Position numbers and translations under genes: made by a program
Assembly: GCF_031581065.1 (NCBI RefSeq)
Contig: NZ_JAVLBN010000007.1
Location: 1-64,000, forward strand
Reading direction: 5' to 3'
Length of the DNA: 64,000 nucleotides
Origin: Salibacter sp031581065
GTDB lineage: Bacteria; Bacteroidota; Bacteroidia; Flavobacteriales_G; Salibacteraceae
Part shown: positions 9,947 to 18,701 of the stretch, one piece after another
Layout: every line of letters starts with the position of its first letter
Numbering within the stretch: the stretch's first letter is position 1
Notes under the pieces: model-generated
Database searches by the model: none
Told to the model about the DNA's origin: nothing
What the model saw: the letters and a program-made list of their open reading frames with translations, nothing else

Positions 9947-10950
9947 TGCGCAGACTGGTAATTTACATAGCGTTTTTCTTTTTCGTCATCGGGCTGAAGG
10001 CTCAGGATGCGCGCTTCACTCAGTTTTTCAATGATCCGCTTTACACGAATCCGGCTCTGACCGGCAATTTTTTGGGAAAATACCGCTTTGGTGCGCATTA
10101 TCGCCATCAATGGGCATCTGTAACACGAGCTTTTCAAACGGGTGGAGTCTCTGCTGATATCGCCAACATCCTCCCTTCTACCGGAGTAGGATTGATGATT
10201 TACAACGATATTGCCGGTGACGGAGATTACAGCAATACGCAAATATCAGTTCCGCTCAGCTATACTTTCAAGCTATCGGCTGATTCTACCCAGCGATTGA
10301 CACTGGGAGCTCAACCTGTTTTCCAATTCCAACAACTCAACTTTGGTGATTTTTTCTTTGATGATCAATACGATAACGGCTCGTTCAATCCCAGCATTCC
10401 AACTGCTGAGACTGGTTTTTTGCAATACGAAACGCAACGCTTTTTCAATCTACATGCCGGAGCTGTGTACACTTCTCAAAAATCAAAACGTGAATATTTT
10501 CAAGCTGGATTAGCCGTTCACAATGCACTAGAACCTGAAAACTCGTGGTTTGGTCAAACTGCTCAAATGAACATGCGCTACAGCGTTCACGCTAATGCAG
10601 CTATAAAGTTCACTGAGGGATTCAACGTAAATCCCGGAATTCGTTATATGAGGCAAGGGCCACATCAGGAAATTATGGGCGGAGCTAATTTTGCCTTCCA
10701 CTTCAGCGATTCACCGTTTGAAAACAAAAGCATTGAAGTGGGTCCGTGGTATCGACACAACGATGCCGCCATTCTCTATGCCGGTGCGCATATCGATAAA
10801 TGGAAACTAGGACTGTCTTATGATATCAACATTTCATCACTGGAAAGAGCAAGTAACAACCGCGGTGCATGGGAAATTGCGCTGCTGTATACCATTGAAT
10901 ACATCAAACCTGATCGAAATAAATTCAAAAACTGTCCAACCTTTTTGTAA
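9946..10950 (+). CDS. PorP/SprF family type IX secretion membrane protein
   Basis: A 334-residue outer-membrane barrel of the PorP/SprF family. The GTG start at 9946 shares one base with the preceding TAG stop. Signal peptide ending GLKAQ is followed directly by the family hallmark DARFTQFFNDPLYTNPALTG, and then by YRHQW, the glycine-rich barrel strands and a closing LLYTIEYI strand. Members bind or anchor T9SS cargo with type B sorting domains at the cell surface, and genes are usually next to their cargo, as here. Its stop overlaps the start of the next gene, so the three genes form one operon. A dispersed word lies in the PALTG codons at 10053. Confidence 0.92.
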   Translation: MRRLVIYIAFFFFVIGLKAQDARFTQFFNDPLYTNPALTGNFLGKYRFGAHYRHQWASVTRAFQTGGVSADIANILPSTGVGLMIYNDIAGDGDYSNTQISVPLSYTFKLSADSTQRLTLGAQPVFQFQQLNFGDFFFDDQYDNGSFNPSIPTAETGFLQYETQRFFNLHAGAVYTSQKSKREYFQAGLAVHNALEPENSWFGQTAQMNMRYSVHANAAIKFTEGFNVNPGIRYMRQGPHQEIMGGANFAFHFSDSPFENKSIEVGPWYRHNDAAILYAGAHIDKWKLGLSYDINISSLERASNNRGAWEIALLYTIEYIKPDRNKFKNCPTFL

Positions 10951-13157
10951 TGAGAATAAAGTCGCTCATAGGATTTATCTTTTTGTTGATGCTGGGTAGC
11001 AACAGTTTTGGTCAGAGCCCTGATCAATTCCGCGAGCTGGCCGATGACGCAATCCGTGAGGGCGATCACTACGGGGCAGCGGTGTATTATCAAAAAGCTT
11101 TTTTACTCGATAGTCAGAACCTGGCCTACCCCTACAATGCGGGTAAAGCTTTCCGCAAAACGAATGACTACGAGAATGCTAAAGAGCTCTTTTCTTATGT
11201 AGTTGAAAAGGACGACATGGATGAATATCCGCTCGCGTTATACTACCAGGCCGAGATGGAAAAATACAGAGGCAATTACCTGCAGGCCCGCGAATTATTT
11301 GAGCAGTACAGCAAGATTTACCGCTATAAATCTGCATGGCATACCAAAAAAGCCAAAAAAGAACTTGAATCCTGTGAATGGGCTTATGAACATCAATTCG
11401 ACAGCAACAAAGTAGAGTTTTACCGCTACGAACATCCTATCAACACAATTTACTCAGAGTTGAGTCCGTGGTTGAGCTATGACTCGAGTTTTTATTTTGC
11501 AGCTCTGCGCTACGACACCGGCTATTCGTGGAGAATCCCGAACGCTGACCAGAGCTACTTCACTGAGGTTCTGACCGTGGAAAAAGATACCAACGAAGTT
11601 TATTCGATTAGCGAAGTTGATGACATCAACGAGAGCTTTGTCCACACAGCTAATTATTTCTTCGATTCAACATTTGCTGTAGTAACACGCTGCGATGATA
11701 ATTGCCACATTTACGCTGCTAAAAAGGAAAATGGCGAGTGGTCGTCCTTCGAATACGTGGAGCAACTCAACCGCAGCGGATATGAATCTACCCAGGCTTT
11801 TCCTGTCATGATCGATGGAAAACGGTATGTGTTTTTCTCGAGCGATTTCAGGCGCGGTGAGGGCAAAATGGATATCTGGTACAGCTCGTTGATGCCTAAT
11901 GGTAAGTTTTCTCAGCCACAAAACCTCACGGCTATCAACACGCCCGGAAATGAGATCACACCTTATTACGATACAGCACACAAAGCGCTCTATTTCTCGT
12001 CAGACTGGCACAATGGATTTGGCGGACAGGATGTTTTTCGTGTGACAGGTTTCCCAAATGAATTGTCTGAACCGGAAAACCTCCTCCATCCTATCAATAC
12101 ATCGGTGAATGATTTATACTTCAACCGAAACGATCTTTACGGCATGGGCTTTTTAGTATCAAACCGTGAAGGCGGCATGGCGATCAAAAGCAAAACCTGC
12201 TGCAACGAGATTTACGGCTTTGAAAAAATCGAAGCTCCTGAAGTTGAAGAAGAACCGGTTGAACCAGATACGGTTATTGAACCCGATACTCTGATCGTAG
12301 AGGATGCCCCGAATGAAATTACGCAAAAGCTGGTCAATTTAAAGCTGTTGCCGCTCGAAATGTATTTTCCCAATGATCAGCCGGATAAAAACACGTATGC
12401 CACAACAACTGAACAAACCTATTTTGATGTCATAGAAACCTACCGTAAAGAACTGTCAACTTACACAGAAAACAACGCTGGTTTTAAGTCTGAATTCTAC
12501 GACTATTATGTTGTTGACCGCGATGAAATCCTCACTGCATTGATGGACACCATCAGTTCATTGATCGGAAATGGAAAGCGCATTCAGCTCGGTGTTCAGG
12601 GTTATGCCTCTCCCATCGCATCCAGCAAATACAACCTCAACCTCGCCAAGAGACGAATTCACAGCTTGGTCAACACCATGACCACCGATTCGGTTCTGAA
12701 CGAAGCCTACATCCGTGGAGATCTCCTCTTTTATGAAATTCCGTTTGGCGAGTTTTTCAGCACAGATGAAGTGAGTGATTCAGACAGCAACCAAATAAAC
12801 TCTGTTTACAGTAACAGCGCTGCTCTCGCAAGAAAAGTTTCCATCAACTGGATCGAGATGAAAGACCAAAGCGTTCAGCTACCAACTTTTCGTTTCAGTG
12901 ATCCGGTTATCGAAACTTTACCAGTTGATGAAATCACGACCCAAATCACGAATACCGGTAATGAAACGCTGAAATTCTCTATCGGTCAGAGCCCGGCTAG
13001 CATTCGTTTCACCCAGCAGAGTTGGTCTGTTCCGATAAACGAAACAGCAGAGTTGAAAATCGACATCTCTGACCTCAAACCCGGAGTGCATAAAGTCGTG
13101 TTTAACTCCAACAGCTACTCTGAAAAGCATGAACTGTTTATTAAGGTTTTGGAGTAG
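10950..13157 (+). CDS. TPR/PD40/OmpA-like envelope protein of the T9SS adhesin operon
   Basis: A 735-residue secreted protein with signal peptide ending FGQ. TPR-like helices fill about 20-130 (AAVYYQKAFLLD, LYYQAEMEKYRGNY); PD40 beta-propeller segments follow at about 160-420 (FSSDFRRGEGKMDIWYSSL, YFSSDWHNGFGGQDVFRV); an acidic Pro/Glu/Asp linker follows; then an OmpA-like peptidoglycan-binding module near 540-610 (GYASPIASSKYNLNLAKRRI). The last 80 residues form a beta-rich domain resembling DUF1573/ASH modules (LKFSIGQSPASIRF). This TPR-PD40-OmpA plan is typical of the third gene after a type B adhesin and PorP/SprF. ATG overlaps the previous stop as TAATG. Three copies of the dispersed word lie inside. 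Confidence 0.85.
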   Translation: MRIKSLIGFIFLLMLGSNSFGQSPDQFRELADDAIREGDHYGAAVYYQKAFLLDSQNLAYPYNAGKAFRKTNDYENAKELFSYVVEKDDMDEYPLALYYQAEMEKYRGNYLQARELFEQYSKIYRYKSAWHTKKAKKELESCEWAYEHQFDSNKVEFYRYEHPINTIYSELSPWLSYDSSFYFAALRYDTGYSWRIPNADQSYFTEVLTVEKDTNEVYSISEVDDINESFVHTANYFFDSTFAVVTRCDDNCHIYAAKKENGEWSSFEYVEQLNRSGYESTQAFPVMIDGKRYVFFSSDFRRGEGKMDIWYSSLMPNGKFSQPQNLTAINTPGNEITPYYDTAHKALYFSSDWHNGFGGQDVFRVTGFPNELSEPENLLHPINTSVNDLYFNRNDLYGMGFLVSNREGGMAIKSKTCCNEIYGFEKIEAPEVEEEPVEPDTVIEPDTLIVEDAPNEITQKLVNLKLLPLEMYFPNDQPDKNTYATTTEQTYFDVIETYRKELSTYTENNAGFKSEFYDYYVVDRDEILTALMDTISSLIGNGKRIQLGVQGYASPIASSKYNLNLAKRRIHSLVNTMTTDSVLNEAYIRGDLLFYEIPFGEFFSTDEVSDSDSNQINSVYSNSAALARKVSINWIEMKDQSVQLPTFRFSDPVIETLPVDEITTQITNTGNETLKFSIGQSPASIRFTQQSWSVPINETAELKIDISDLKPGVHKVVFNSNSYSEKHELFIKVLE

Positions 13158-13216
13158 GTTGCTTCTGTTTAGAGTTTAAGGTTTAATGGTTTAGTTTCAA
13201 AATTTGACTATATTAG

Positions 13217-13235
13217 TTATAGTATATAACTATAA
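13217..13235. other. AT-rich inverted repeat upstream of the REP transposase
   Basis: TTATAGT and ACTATAA form a perfect 7-bp dyad around ATATA in the 150-bp gap between the adhesin operon and the transposase gene. It could be a weak hairpin, an operator or simply AT-rich sequence; nothing else of note lies in this gap. Confidence 0.3.
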
Positions 13236-13307
13236 TACAAAAGTAATTTGCATTAACATCCTGATCTTATTACACAATGCAGAAAGCCTTAATCCAAAGA
13301 ATTTTGC

Positions 13308-13898
13308 ATGAATTACAACCCCAATAAACATCACCGAAGATCCATTCGCCTAAAAGGTTACGATTACAGCAAGAAAGGACTATATTTTATTACCCTCTGC
13401 TGCCAGGATAGGATACACCATTTTGGGGAAATCAAAAAAGGAAAAATGAGAATGAACAGAGCAGGAGAAATCGTGAAAGAAGAATGGGAAAAAACTCCTC
13501 TCATTCGTGATAACACAGCACTTCATGAATTCATCATAATGCCAAATCATTTTCATGCAATAATCGAAATCAAATTTTCAAAAAATAAAGAAGGCAACGT
13601 AGGTGAATTTAAATCACCATCTCATACAATCGGGGCGATTATTCGCGGATTTAAAGGAGCTACCACAAAAAAGATTAAGGAATATTATTTTTCAAAAAAT
13701 TCCCGTACGGGCGAATCGCAATTCGCCCCAAAGCAATTCGCCCCAAAGCAATTCGCCCCAAAGCAATTCGCCCCAACGGATAAAATCTGGCAGCGAAATT
13801 ACTACGAGCACATCATCCGCAGCGAAAAATCATATCATAACATTAGCAGATATATCAAAAATAATCCAGCTAATTGGAATAAAGATAAATTTCATTGA
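13308..13898 (+). CDS. REP-associated tyrosine transposase (RAYT, TnpA_REP)
   Basis: A single-strand transposase of the IS200/Y1 group, domesticated type, 196 residues. Residues 10-45 carry the RAYT start (RRSIRLKGYDYSKKGLYFITLCCQDR), the HUH motif is MPNHFHAII (H81, H83), and the candidate catalytic tyrosines are Y165/Y166 in WQRNYYEHIIRSE, followed by the conserved YIKNNPANW end. Such enzymes are thought to recognise and spread REP hairpins. Unusually, residues about 132-157 (SRTGES then QFAPK repeats) are encoded by a REP hairpin and a 15-bp tandem repeat inside the gene, just before the Tyr motif. A second identical hairpin lies 10 nt after the stop. All core motifs are intact. Confidence 0.9.
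   Translation: MNYNPNKHHRRSIRLKGYDYSKKGLYFITLCCQDRIHHFGEIKKGKMRMNRAGEIVKEEWEKTPLIRDNTALHEFIIMPNHFHAIIEIKFSKNKEGNVGEFKSPSHTIGAIIRGFKGATTKKIKEYYFSKNSRTGESQFAPKQFAPKQFAPKQFAPTDKIWQRNYYEHIIRSEKSYHNISRYIKNNPANWNKDKFH
13709..13728. repeat. REP hairpin inside the RAYT gene
   Basis: A 20-bp palindromic unit with perfect 8-bp arms GGGCGAAT and ATTCGCCC around CGCA. It is identical to the copy at 13909-13928 downstream of the gene. It is translated in frame as part of the transposase. Confidence 0.9.
13718..13777 (+). repeat. 15-bp tandem repeat, four copies, in the RAYT gene
   Basis: Unit GCAATTCGCCCCAAA repeated four times (the last copy diverges at its final bases), starting in the right arm of the REP hairpin. 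Because 15 is a multiple of three it encodes QFAPK repeats without breaking the frame. Copy number may vary between strains by slippage. Confidence 0.9.
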
Positions 13899-13908
13899 TA
13901 ATAGGCAC

Positions 13909-13928
13909 GGGCGAATCGCAATTCGCCC
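13909..13928. repeat. REP hairpin downstream of the RAYT gene
   Basis: Identical 20-bp palindrome to 13709-13728, placed 10 nt after the transposase stop codon, the usual location of the substrate REP beside its RAYT. It may also slow or end transcription. Confidence 0.88.
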
Positions 13929-14014
13929 TATCTATAATCCAACTAATTGAAGAAAAGATGTATTTATTCCTCTAAATAAAAAGAGGATGATGAGTGCGCC
14001 CATTCAAATAATTT

Positions 14015-14030
14015 ATCGTAATATTGCGAT
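14015..14030. promoter_or_regulatory. Probable ArsR operator
   Basis: ATCGTAATATTGCGAT is a near-perfect dyad (ATCG-n-AATATT-n-CGAT) located 14 nt before the ATG of arsR. Position and shape fit an ArsR/SmtB-family operator that represses the whole downstream arsenic operon until As(III) binds. Confidence 0.65.
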
Positions 14031-14044
14031 TAAACAATGTAACG

Positions 14045-14368
14045 ATGGGAGTAACACGTACTGATCTCTTCACAGAACAACAAAACGAATTGGCCAAGAT
14101 TGCCAGGATATTAGGGCATCCTGCACGGATTGCGATCGTTCAGCATCTGTCAAGAATCAATGCCTGTATCAACAGTGACCTGGTGCAGGAATTAGGATTG
14201 GCACAGGCTACGATTAGTCAGCACCTGAAAGAACTCAAGAATGTGGGAATCATACAGGGAACTGTAGAGGGATCTTCAATGAGCTACTGCATCAACGCAA
14301 CGAAATGGAACGAATGTAAAGACCTGCTAACTGGTCTGTTTGATGAATACAAAAATGAATGTTGTTAA
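14045..14368 (+). CDS. arsR: ArsR family arsenic-responsive repressor
   Basis: A winged-helix metalloregulator of about 107 residues. The ATG at 14045 is preferred; an upstream TTG at 14024 would start inside the operator palindrome. The helix-turn-helix is INSDLVQELGLAQATISQHLKELKNVGII (key residues ATISQHL). The usual ELCVC metal site in helix alpha3 is not present; instead the protein has Cys in INACINS and ends NECC, so As(III) is probably bound by these cysteines, as in atypical ArsR types with C-terminal thiolates. It is first in a five-gene arsenic operon and should repress it. Confidence 0.88.
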   Translation: MGVTRTDLFTEQQNELAKIARILGHPARIAIVQHLSRINACINSDLVQELGLAQATISQHLKELKNVGIIQGTVEGSSMSYCINATKWNECKDLLTGLFDEYKNECC

Positions 14369-14379
14369 AATAAAATATC

Positions 14380-15267
14380 ATGAATAAATCAGAAGAATTA
14401 AAAGAGACTGTTCGCAAGAAATACAGTGAAATAGCTGAACAGGATAAAGCAGAAAATCAATCTTCCTGCTGCGGAGCGGGCGGAACTTCACAAAAAGTGT
14501 ACAACATCATGACGGATGACTACACAAAAGTTGAAGGCTATAATGAAGAAGCTGATCTCGGACTGGGATGCGGACTACCCACTCAGTTCGCTCAAATCAA
14601 AGAAGGTGACACGGTAATCGATTTGGGTTCAGGTGCCGGAAACGATTGCTTTGTAGCTCGCCACGAAACGGGTAAAAAAGGAAAAGTCATCGGGATTGAT
14701 TTCACTGATGCGATGATCACGAAAGCACGTGCAAATGCTGAAAAGCTGGGCTACAACAACGTAGAATTTAGGCAGGGTGATATCGAAGACATGCCGGTCA
14801 ATGACAACGTTGCTGATGTTATCGTGAGCAACTGTGTGCTCAACCTCGTTCCCGATAAGCAAAAAGTGATTCAGGAAATTCACCGTACGCTCAAGCCGGG
14901 TGGACACTTCAGCATATCGGATATCGTGCTCGTTGGCGAGCTTCCCCAGGAACTGCGCAACGATGCCGAAATGTATGCCGGTTGCATTGGAGGAGCAATT
15001 CAAAAGGACGACTACCTCGGTCACATCAAAGAAACCGGATTTGAAAACATCACCATCCAAAAAGAAAAGACCATTACCATTCCAGATGATATCCTTTCAA
15101 AATACCTCAGCAACGAGAAAATGGAAGAATTTAAAAATGGTGACATCGGTATTTTCAGCATCACCGTTTTTGCTCAAAAAGCCGGAGCTGAAAAGAAGGA
15201 AGTCAACATGGCAATGGCCGGTGATGCTGCACAATCAGAATGCTCTCCGGGTGGCGGTTGCTGCTAA
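14380..15267 (+). CDS. arsM: Arsenite S-adenosylmethionine methyltransferase
   Basis: Methylates As(III) with SAM, giving less retained or volatile methylarsenicals; cytoplasmic. 295 residues. The SAM motif VIDLGSGAGNDCF lies near 79-91, with TLKPGG near 171. The cysteines that bind arsenite in characterised ArsM proteins are matched by C64 (GLGCGLP), C152 (SNCVLNL) and C202 (GCIGGA), plus an N-terminal CC pair at 30-31. The tail adds C288 and a final CC (ECSPGGGCC), probably extra arsenic ligands. It starts 11 nt after arsR and precedes the arsC-like gene by 9 nt. Confidence 0.94.
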   Translation: MNKSEELKETVRKKYSEIAEQDKAENQSSCCGAGGTSQKVYNIMTDDYTKVEGYNEEADLGLGCGLPTQFAQIKEGDTVIDLGSGAGNDCFVARHETGKKGKVIGIDFTDAMITKARANAEKLGYNNVEFRQGDIEDMPVNDNVADVIVSNCVLNLVPDKQKVIQEIHRTLKPGGHFSISDIVLVGELPQELRNDAEMYAGCIGGAIQKDDYLGHIKETGFENITIQKEKTITIPDDILSKYLSNEKMEEFKNGDIGIFSITVFAQKAGAEKKEVNMAMAGDAAQSECSPGGGCC

Positions 15268-15276
15268 TCACAGTTT

Positions 15277-15906
15277 ATGTCACAGTCAGATCCAAACAAA
15301 CGGCTGAAGTTATTGACGGAATCACTCAACGATTCTGAAATCAAACCATCACGAATTGAGCGACTCAACAATATTGCTGAGTCGCTCAGTTCTGTTTATA
15401 GCGAAGCGAATACGCTCAGCCTGAATTTTATTTGCACCCATAACTCAAGGCGTAGTCAGCTCGCTCAGGTTTGGTCGCACTACTTCAGCTACCTCTACGA
15501 TCTCAAAATCCACTCCTACTCCAGCGGAACCGAAGTCACAAAGGTTCACCCCAACATATTGAACGTTCTTGAGGAAGCCGGTTTTGAAATAAAAAAAGAT
15601 ACAAGGCCAGTTGATAATCCAATTTTCAAGCTATCGTTTTCAAAAAAAGAGAACCTTATCGAGCTCTTTTCCAAGTCTATCGATGATGAATCGCTTCCCA
15701 AAAACTATATTGCCATCACGACCTGTTCTCAGGCAGATGAAAATTGCCCGTTCATTCCTCAAGCCAGCATGCGTTTTTCACTCACCTACTCAGACCCGGG
15801 CAGCTATGATGGCTCTGACCGTGAAATGGAATTTTATAGAGAAACTAACATGCAGATTGCAAGAGAAATAAAATACTTGATCAAAAAAATAAAAACAGAT
15901 GAGTAA
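15277..15906 (+). CDS. Arsenate reductase, low-molecular-weight phosphatase type
   Basis: Reduces arsenate to arsenite, probably with thioredoxin. 209 residues. The phosphatase-like P-loop is CTHNSRRS (C53, R59), the redox cysteines are C150 and C157 (CSQADENC), and the general acid Asp is in SDPGSY near 173; this three-cysteine layout matches Staphylococcus aureus ArsC. An N-terminal extension of about 45 residues (helical, before the first strand) is beyond the usual length of about 130 and has no recognised domain. The final 8 nt overlap the start of acr3. The dispersed word at 15811 encodes GSD near residue 180. Confidence 0.88.
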   Translation: MSQSDPNKRLKLLTESLNDSEIKPSRIERLNNIAESLSSVYSEANTLSLNFICTHNSRRSQLAQVWSHYFSYLYDLKIHSYSSGTEVTKVHPNILNVLEEAGFEIKKDTRPVDNPIFKLSFSKKENLIELFSKSIDDESLPKNYIAITTCSQADENCPFIPQASMRFSLTYSDPGSYDGSDREMEFYRETNMQIAREIKYLIKKIKTDE

Positions 15907-16933
15907 AGAGAAAGGCGGAATTGGCTTTTTTGAAAAATACCTTACCGTGTGGGTGTTGATTTGTATTGTAGTTGGTGTTGCAGTAGGATCGATTTTTCAG
16001 GATCAAATGGCTGTGATTTCATCGTGGGAAATAGCTCACGTCAATATTCCGGTCGCTATTTTGGTTTGGATGATGATATTCCCCATGATGGTTCAAATCG
16101 ACTTTTCTTCACTTAAAAAACCAGGTAGGAATATCAAAGGTCTCAGCCTAACCGTGATTGTGAACTGGTTGATAAAACCCTTTACAATGGCCTTCTTTGC
16201 CTGGTTGTTTTTTGATAACCTATTCAACGCCTTTATTACGCCTCAGCAGGCTGATGAATACATAGCCGGAGCCATAATATTAGGAGCCGCTCCCTGTACA
16301 GCAATGGTATTTGTTTGGTCTTATTTATCAGGTGGAGATCCAAACTACACGCTCGTTCAGGTTTCAATCAATGACCTTATTCTACTCGTTGCTTTTATCC
16401 CAATAGTTCAATTTCTACTTGGAATTACCGAATTTCAAATTCCATTTGATGTACTCACTACTTCTGTAATCGTATTTGTTGTGATTCCCCTCGTAGCTGG
16501 ATACCTAACAAACAAGTACCTCATCAGGCGAAAAGGAAGAAAATGGTTCAATGAAAAGTTTTTGCCAACCTTAAAACCCGTTTCAATCATAGCTGTTTTG
16601 TCCACTCTCCTACTCCTGTTTTCCTTTCAGGGTGAAACAATCCTCAACAAACCCGCTCATATTTTGCTCATTGCTATACCGTTAACCATTCAAACATATT
16701 TCATCTTTTTCCTAACCTGGTTTACCGGAAAATTTTGGAAATTGCCTTACCGTATTTGTGCGCCAGCTTCAATGATTGGATCCAGCAACTTCTTTGAGTT
16801 GGCTGTGGCTGTGGCAATTGCAATTTTCGGGCTCAACTCCGGAGCTGCTTTGACAACTGTTGTGGGAGTCCTAATTGAAGTTCCCATAATGCTTTCACTG
16901 GTTCAAATAGCTAAACGCTGGAAATACGAATAA
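15899..16933 (+). CDS. ACR3 family arsenite efflux transporter
   Basis: Inner-membrane arsenite exporter of the bile/arsenite/riboflavin transporter superfamily, 344 residues with about ten helices. The essential cysteine in GAAPCTAMVFVWSYL (C133) and the conserved glutamate in SSNFFELAVA (E300) are both present. Proton-motive force drives export of As(OH)3 made by the upstream reductase. The ATG lies inside the last codons of the reductase gene, indicating coupling, and the ArsO-like gene starts 3 nt after its stop. Confidence 0.95.
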   Translation: MSKEKGGIGFFEKYLTVWVLICIVVGVAVGSIFQDQMAVISSWEIAHVNIPVAILVWMMIFPMMVQIDFSSLKKPGRNIKGLSLTVIVNWLIKPFTMAFFAWLFFDNLFNAFITPQQADEYIAGAIILGAAPCTAMVFVWSYLSGGDPNYTLVQVSINDLILLVAFIPIVQFLLGITEFQIPFDVLTTSVIVFVVIPLVAGYLTNKYLIRRKGRKWFNEKFLPTLKPVSIIAVLSTLLLLFSFQGETILNKPAHILLIAIPLTIQTYFIFFLTWFTGKFWKLPYRICAPASMIGSSNFFELAVAVAIAIFGLNSGAALTTVVGVLIEVPIMLSLVQIAKRWKYE

Positions 16934-16936
16934 AAC

Positions 16937-17995
16937 ATGAAAAAAGACCTCATCATAATTGGCGCGGGACAGAGTGCGCTCGCCTGTGCCTACTATTTGC
17001 GCAGGACTGATATCGATTACACAATTCTCGATGCATCCCGGCAATGTGGAGGTTCGTGGAACGAGTACTGGGATTCATTGACGCTATTTTCGCCTGCAAA
17101 GCACAGCTCACTGCCGGGTTGGTTCATGCCGCCTTCAAAAGAGCGTTACCCAACGCGCAAGGAGGTGATCGACTATCTCTGCAAGTACGAAAAGAAGTAC
17201 AACGTACCGGTGGAGCGCCCTGTGGAAGTTGAGAGTCTGCACAAAGAGAATGATCTTTTCACTTTAAAAACGTCTAAAGGTAACGTTCAGAGCCGGGCAG
17301 TCATCACGGCAACGGGCACATTGCGAAATCCTTACATCCCGAATGTCCCGGGAAAAGAACTATTCAACGGAAAGCAAATGCATTCTGCTCACTATCAGAA
17401 ACCTGATGGGCTCACGGGCAAAAAGGTTCTGATCGTGGGAGAAGGAAATAGCGGAGCACAGATTTTAGCTGAAGTCTCAAAAGTTTCTGACACTCACTGG
17501 GCTACCAAAAACTCACCTGACTTCCTCCCTGATGATGTGGACGGACACGTTCTGTTTGATGTGGCATCAGCAAAATACTACGCCAAACAAAAGGGTGAAC
17601 ATTTTGATGCGAGCCAGTACAACCTGGGTAATATTGTCATGGTTCCGACTGTAAAAGAAGCTCGTGAGCGTGGCGTTTACGAAAATCCAAAACAACTGAA
17701 AAGCATCTCAGAGAATGGAGTATCATGGACTGATGGAAGTTTCGAGGAAATTGATGTTATTATTTGGTGCACAGGATTTGGCTATGCTACCCAACACCTC
17801 AAACCTTTAGTGAAAACAGATCAGAAAGGAAAAATTGAGACAGATAAAACACGTGCAATCAATCATCCCGGGTTGTGGCTCGTTGGATATGGTGGGTTTA
17901 CGGGTTTTGCATCTGCTACATTAATCGGAGTTGGAAGAACAGCGAAGCAAACAGTTAAAGAAATTGAGGAATTTCTTTCTAAGCTCAATGATTGA
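16937..17995 (+). CDS. FAD/NAD(P)H-dependent monooxygenase, ArsO-like
   Basis: A 352-residue flavoprotein of the flavin-containing monooxygenase group. FAD binding is at GAGQSA (9-14), the ATGT motif at 125-128 links the domains, and GEGNSG (168-173) binds NAD(P)H; CTGFGYAT near 278 completes the FAD site. Close relatives in ars operons are called ArsO and are implicated in arsenic resistance, perhaps with organoarsenicals. It starts 3 nt after acr3 and appears to end the operon, since the next genes run the other way. Confidence 0.8.
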   Translation: MKKDLIIIGAGQSALACAYYLRRTDIDYTILDASRQCGGSWNEYWDSLTLFSPAKHSSLPGWFMPPSKERYPTRKEVIDYLCKYEKKYNVPVERPVEVESLHKENDLFTLKTSKGNVQSRAVITATGTLRNPYIPNVPGKELFNGKQMHSAHYQKPDGLTGKKVLIVGEGNSGAQILAEVSKVSDTHWATKNSPDFLPDDVDGHVLFDVASAKYYAKQKGEHFDASQYNLGNIVMVPTVKEARERGVYENPKQLKSISENGVSWTDGSFEEIDVIIWCTGFGYATQHLKPLVKTDQKGKIETDKTRAINHPGLWLVGYGGFTGFASATLIGVGRTAKQTVKEIEEFLSKLND

Positions 17996-18038
17996 TGAAT
18001 TGACAGTAATTTGCTGCTACTGTGAAATTGAGAAAAAA

Positions 18039-18701
18039 CTAACCTTCTTTTTTATCTGGAAACGATACCGGATACTTCTCGTTGTACTTCCTCACATAAA
18101 TGTACATGGCCACATTGCGCTCTCTGCGTTTGAGGTTCATAAATTGCTGATAGAGCTGCTCATCATCCTTAATGAATTCTGCCACATTTTGCGGAGTCAT
18201 TTCCTTGATTTCTCCACTCTGGAATTCAAAAATGAAAGAGCGCATTTCATTTGAATAGCCTCCAACCGGAATTGAAACTCCTGCTGCAGTACCAAAACTT
18301 CCTGCGGCTAAACCAACCTGTGGTTTAAATCCGCTTTGCACATCGTTAATGAGAAAATACGACAATTTCCCGAGGACCATTATCTTGTAAAAACCGCCAC
18401 CGGCCTGCACATAAGGATTTCCGTTTGCGCACAACCCAAAGACTTCATCTGTAAAAACATTCACAAGCTCACCGTTTTCGTTTTCATATCTAAAGCTCGT
18501 GAGCTCAAACAATTTCGTGAAAAATTCAGGGTCATTTTTATCTAGAGGTGTATAAACCTCCTGCGGCAAGAGCGGATCATTGAGCTGAAAGTCTTCATAT
18601 TTTAAATATATTCCATCCCTGAAATCAATATTAGTGAAGTTTCGCTGAGCAATTGTCAATGAAGGGATAACAACTAACAGAAATATGAAAAACCTCCGCA
18701 T
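18039..18701 (-). CDS. Secreted hypothetical protein linked to rimK
   Basis: A 220-residue protein with a signal peptide ending TIAQ and no domain I recognise. It has a glycine-rich central stretch (VQAGGGFYKIMVLGKLSYF, GLAAGSFGTAAG) and a charged C-terminus (LKRRERNVAMYIYVRKYNEKYP). Its ATG overlaps the rimK stop as TAATG, so it is probably translated from the same message, although an exported product is not an expected rimK partner. It converges on the arsenic operon with 43 nt between them. Confidence 0.6.
   Translation of the reverse strand: MRRFFIFLLVVIPSLTIAQRNFTNIDFRDGIYLKYEDFQLNDPLLPQEVYTPLDKNDPEFFTKLFELTSFRYENENGELVNVFTDEVFGLCANGNPYVQAGGGFYKIMVLGKLSYFLINDVQSGFKPQVGLAAGSFGTAAGVSIPVGGYSNEMRSFIFEFQSGEIKEMTPQNVAEFIKDDEQLYQQFMNLKRRERNVAMYIYVRKYNEKYPVSFPDKKEG

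Noticed and set aside
13718..13777. Tandem repeat as a CRISPR array
   Set aside because: The units are 15 bp, contiguous and without spacers, and they are translated in frame.
13603..13950. ORF with SNSPQ repeats overlapping the RAYT gene
   Set aside because: It is an alternative frame of the same 15-bp repeat; the RAYT frame holds the conserved motifs.
18003..18030. ACAGTA/TACTGT dyad after the ArsO-like gene as terminator
   Set aside because: Only a 6-bp stem with a 9-nt loop and no adjacent T run; too weak to call.
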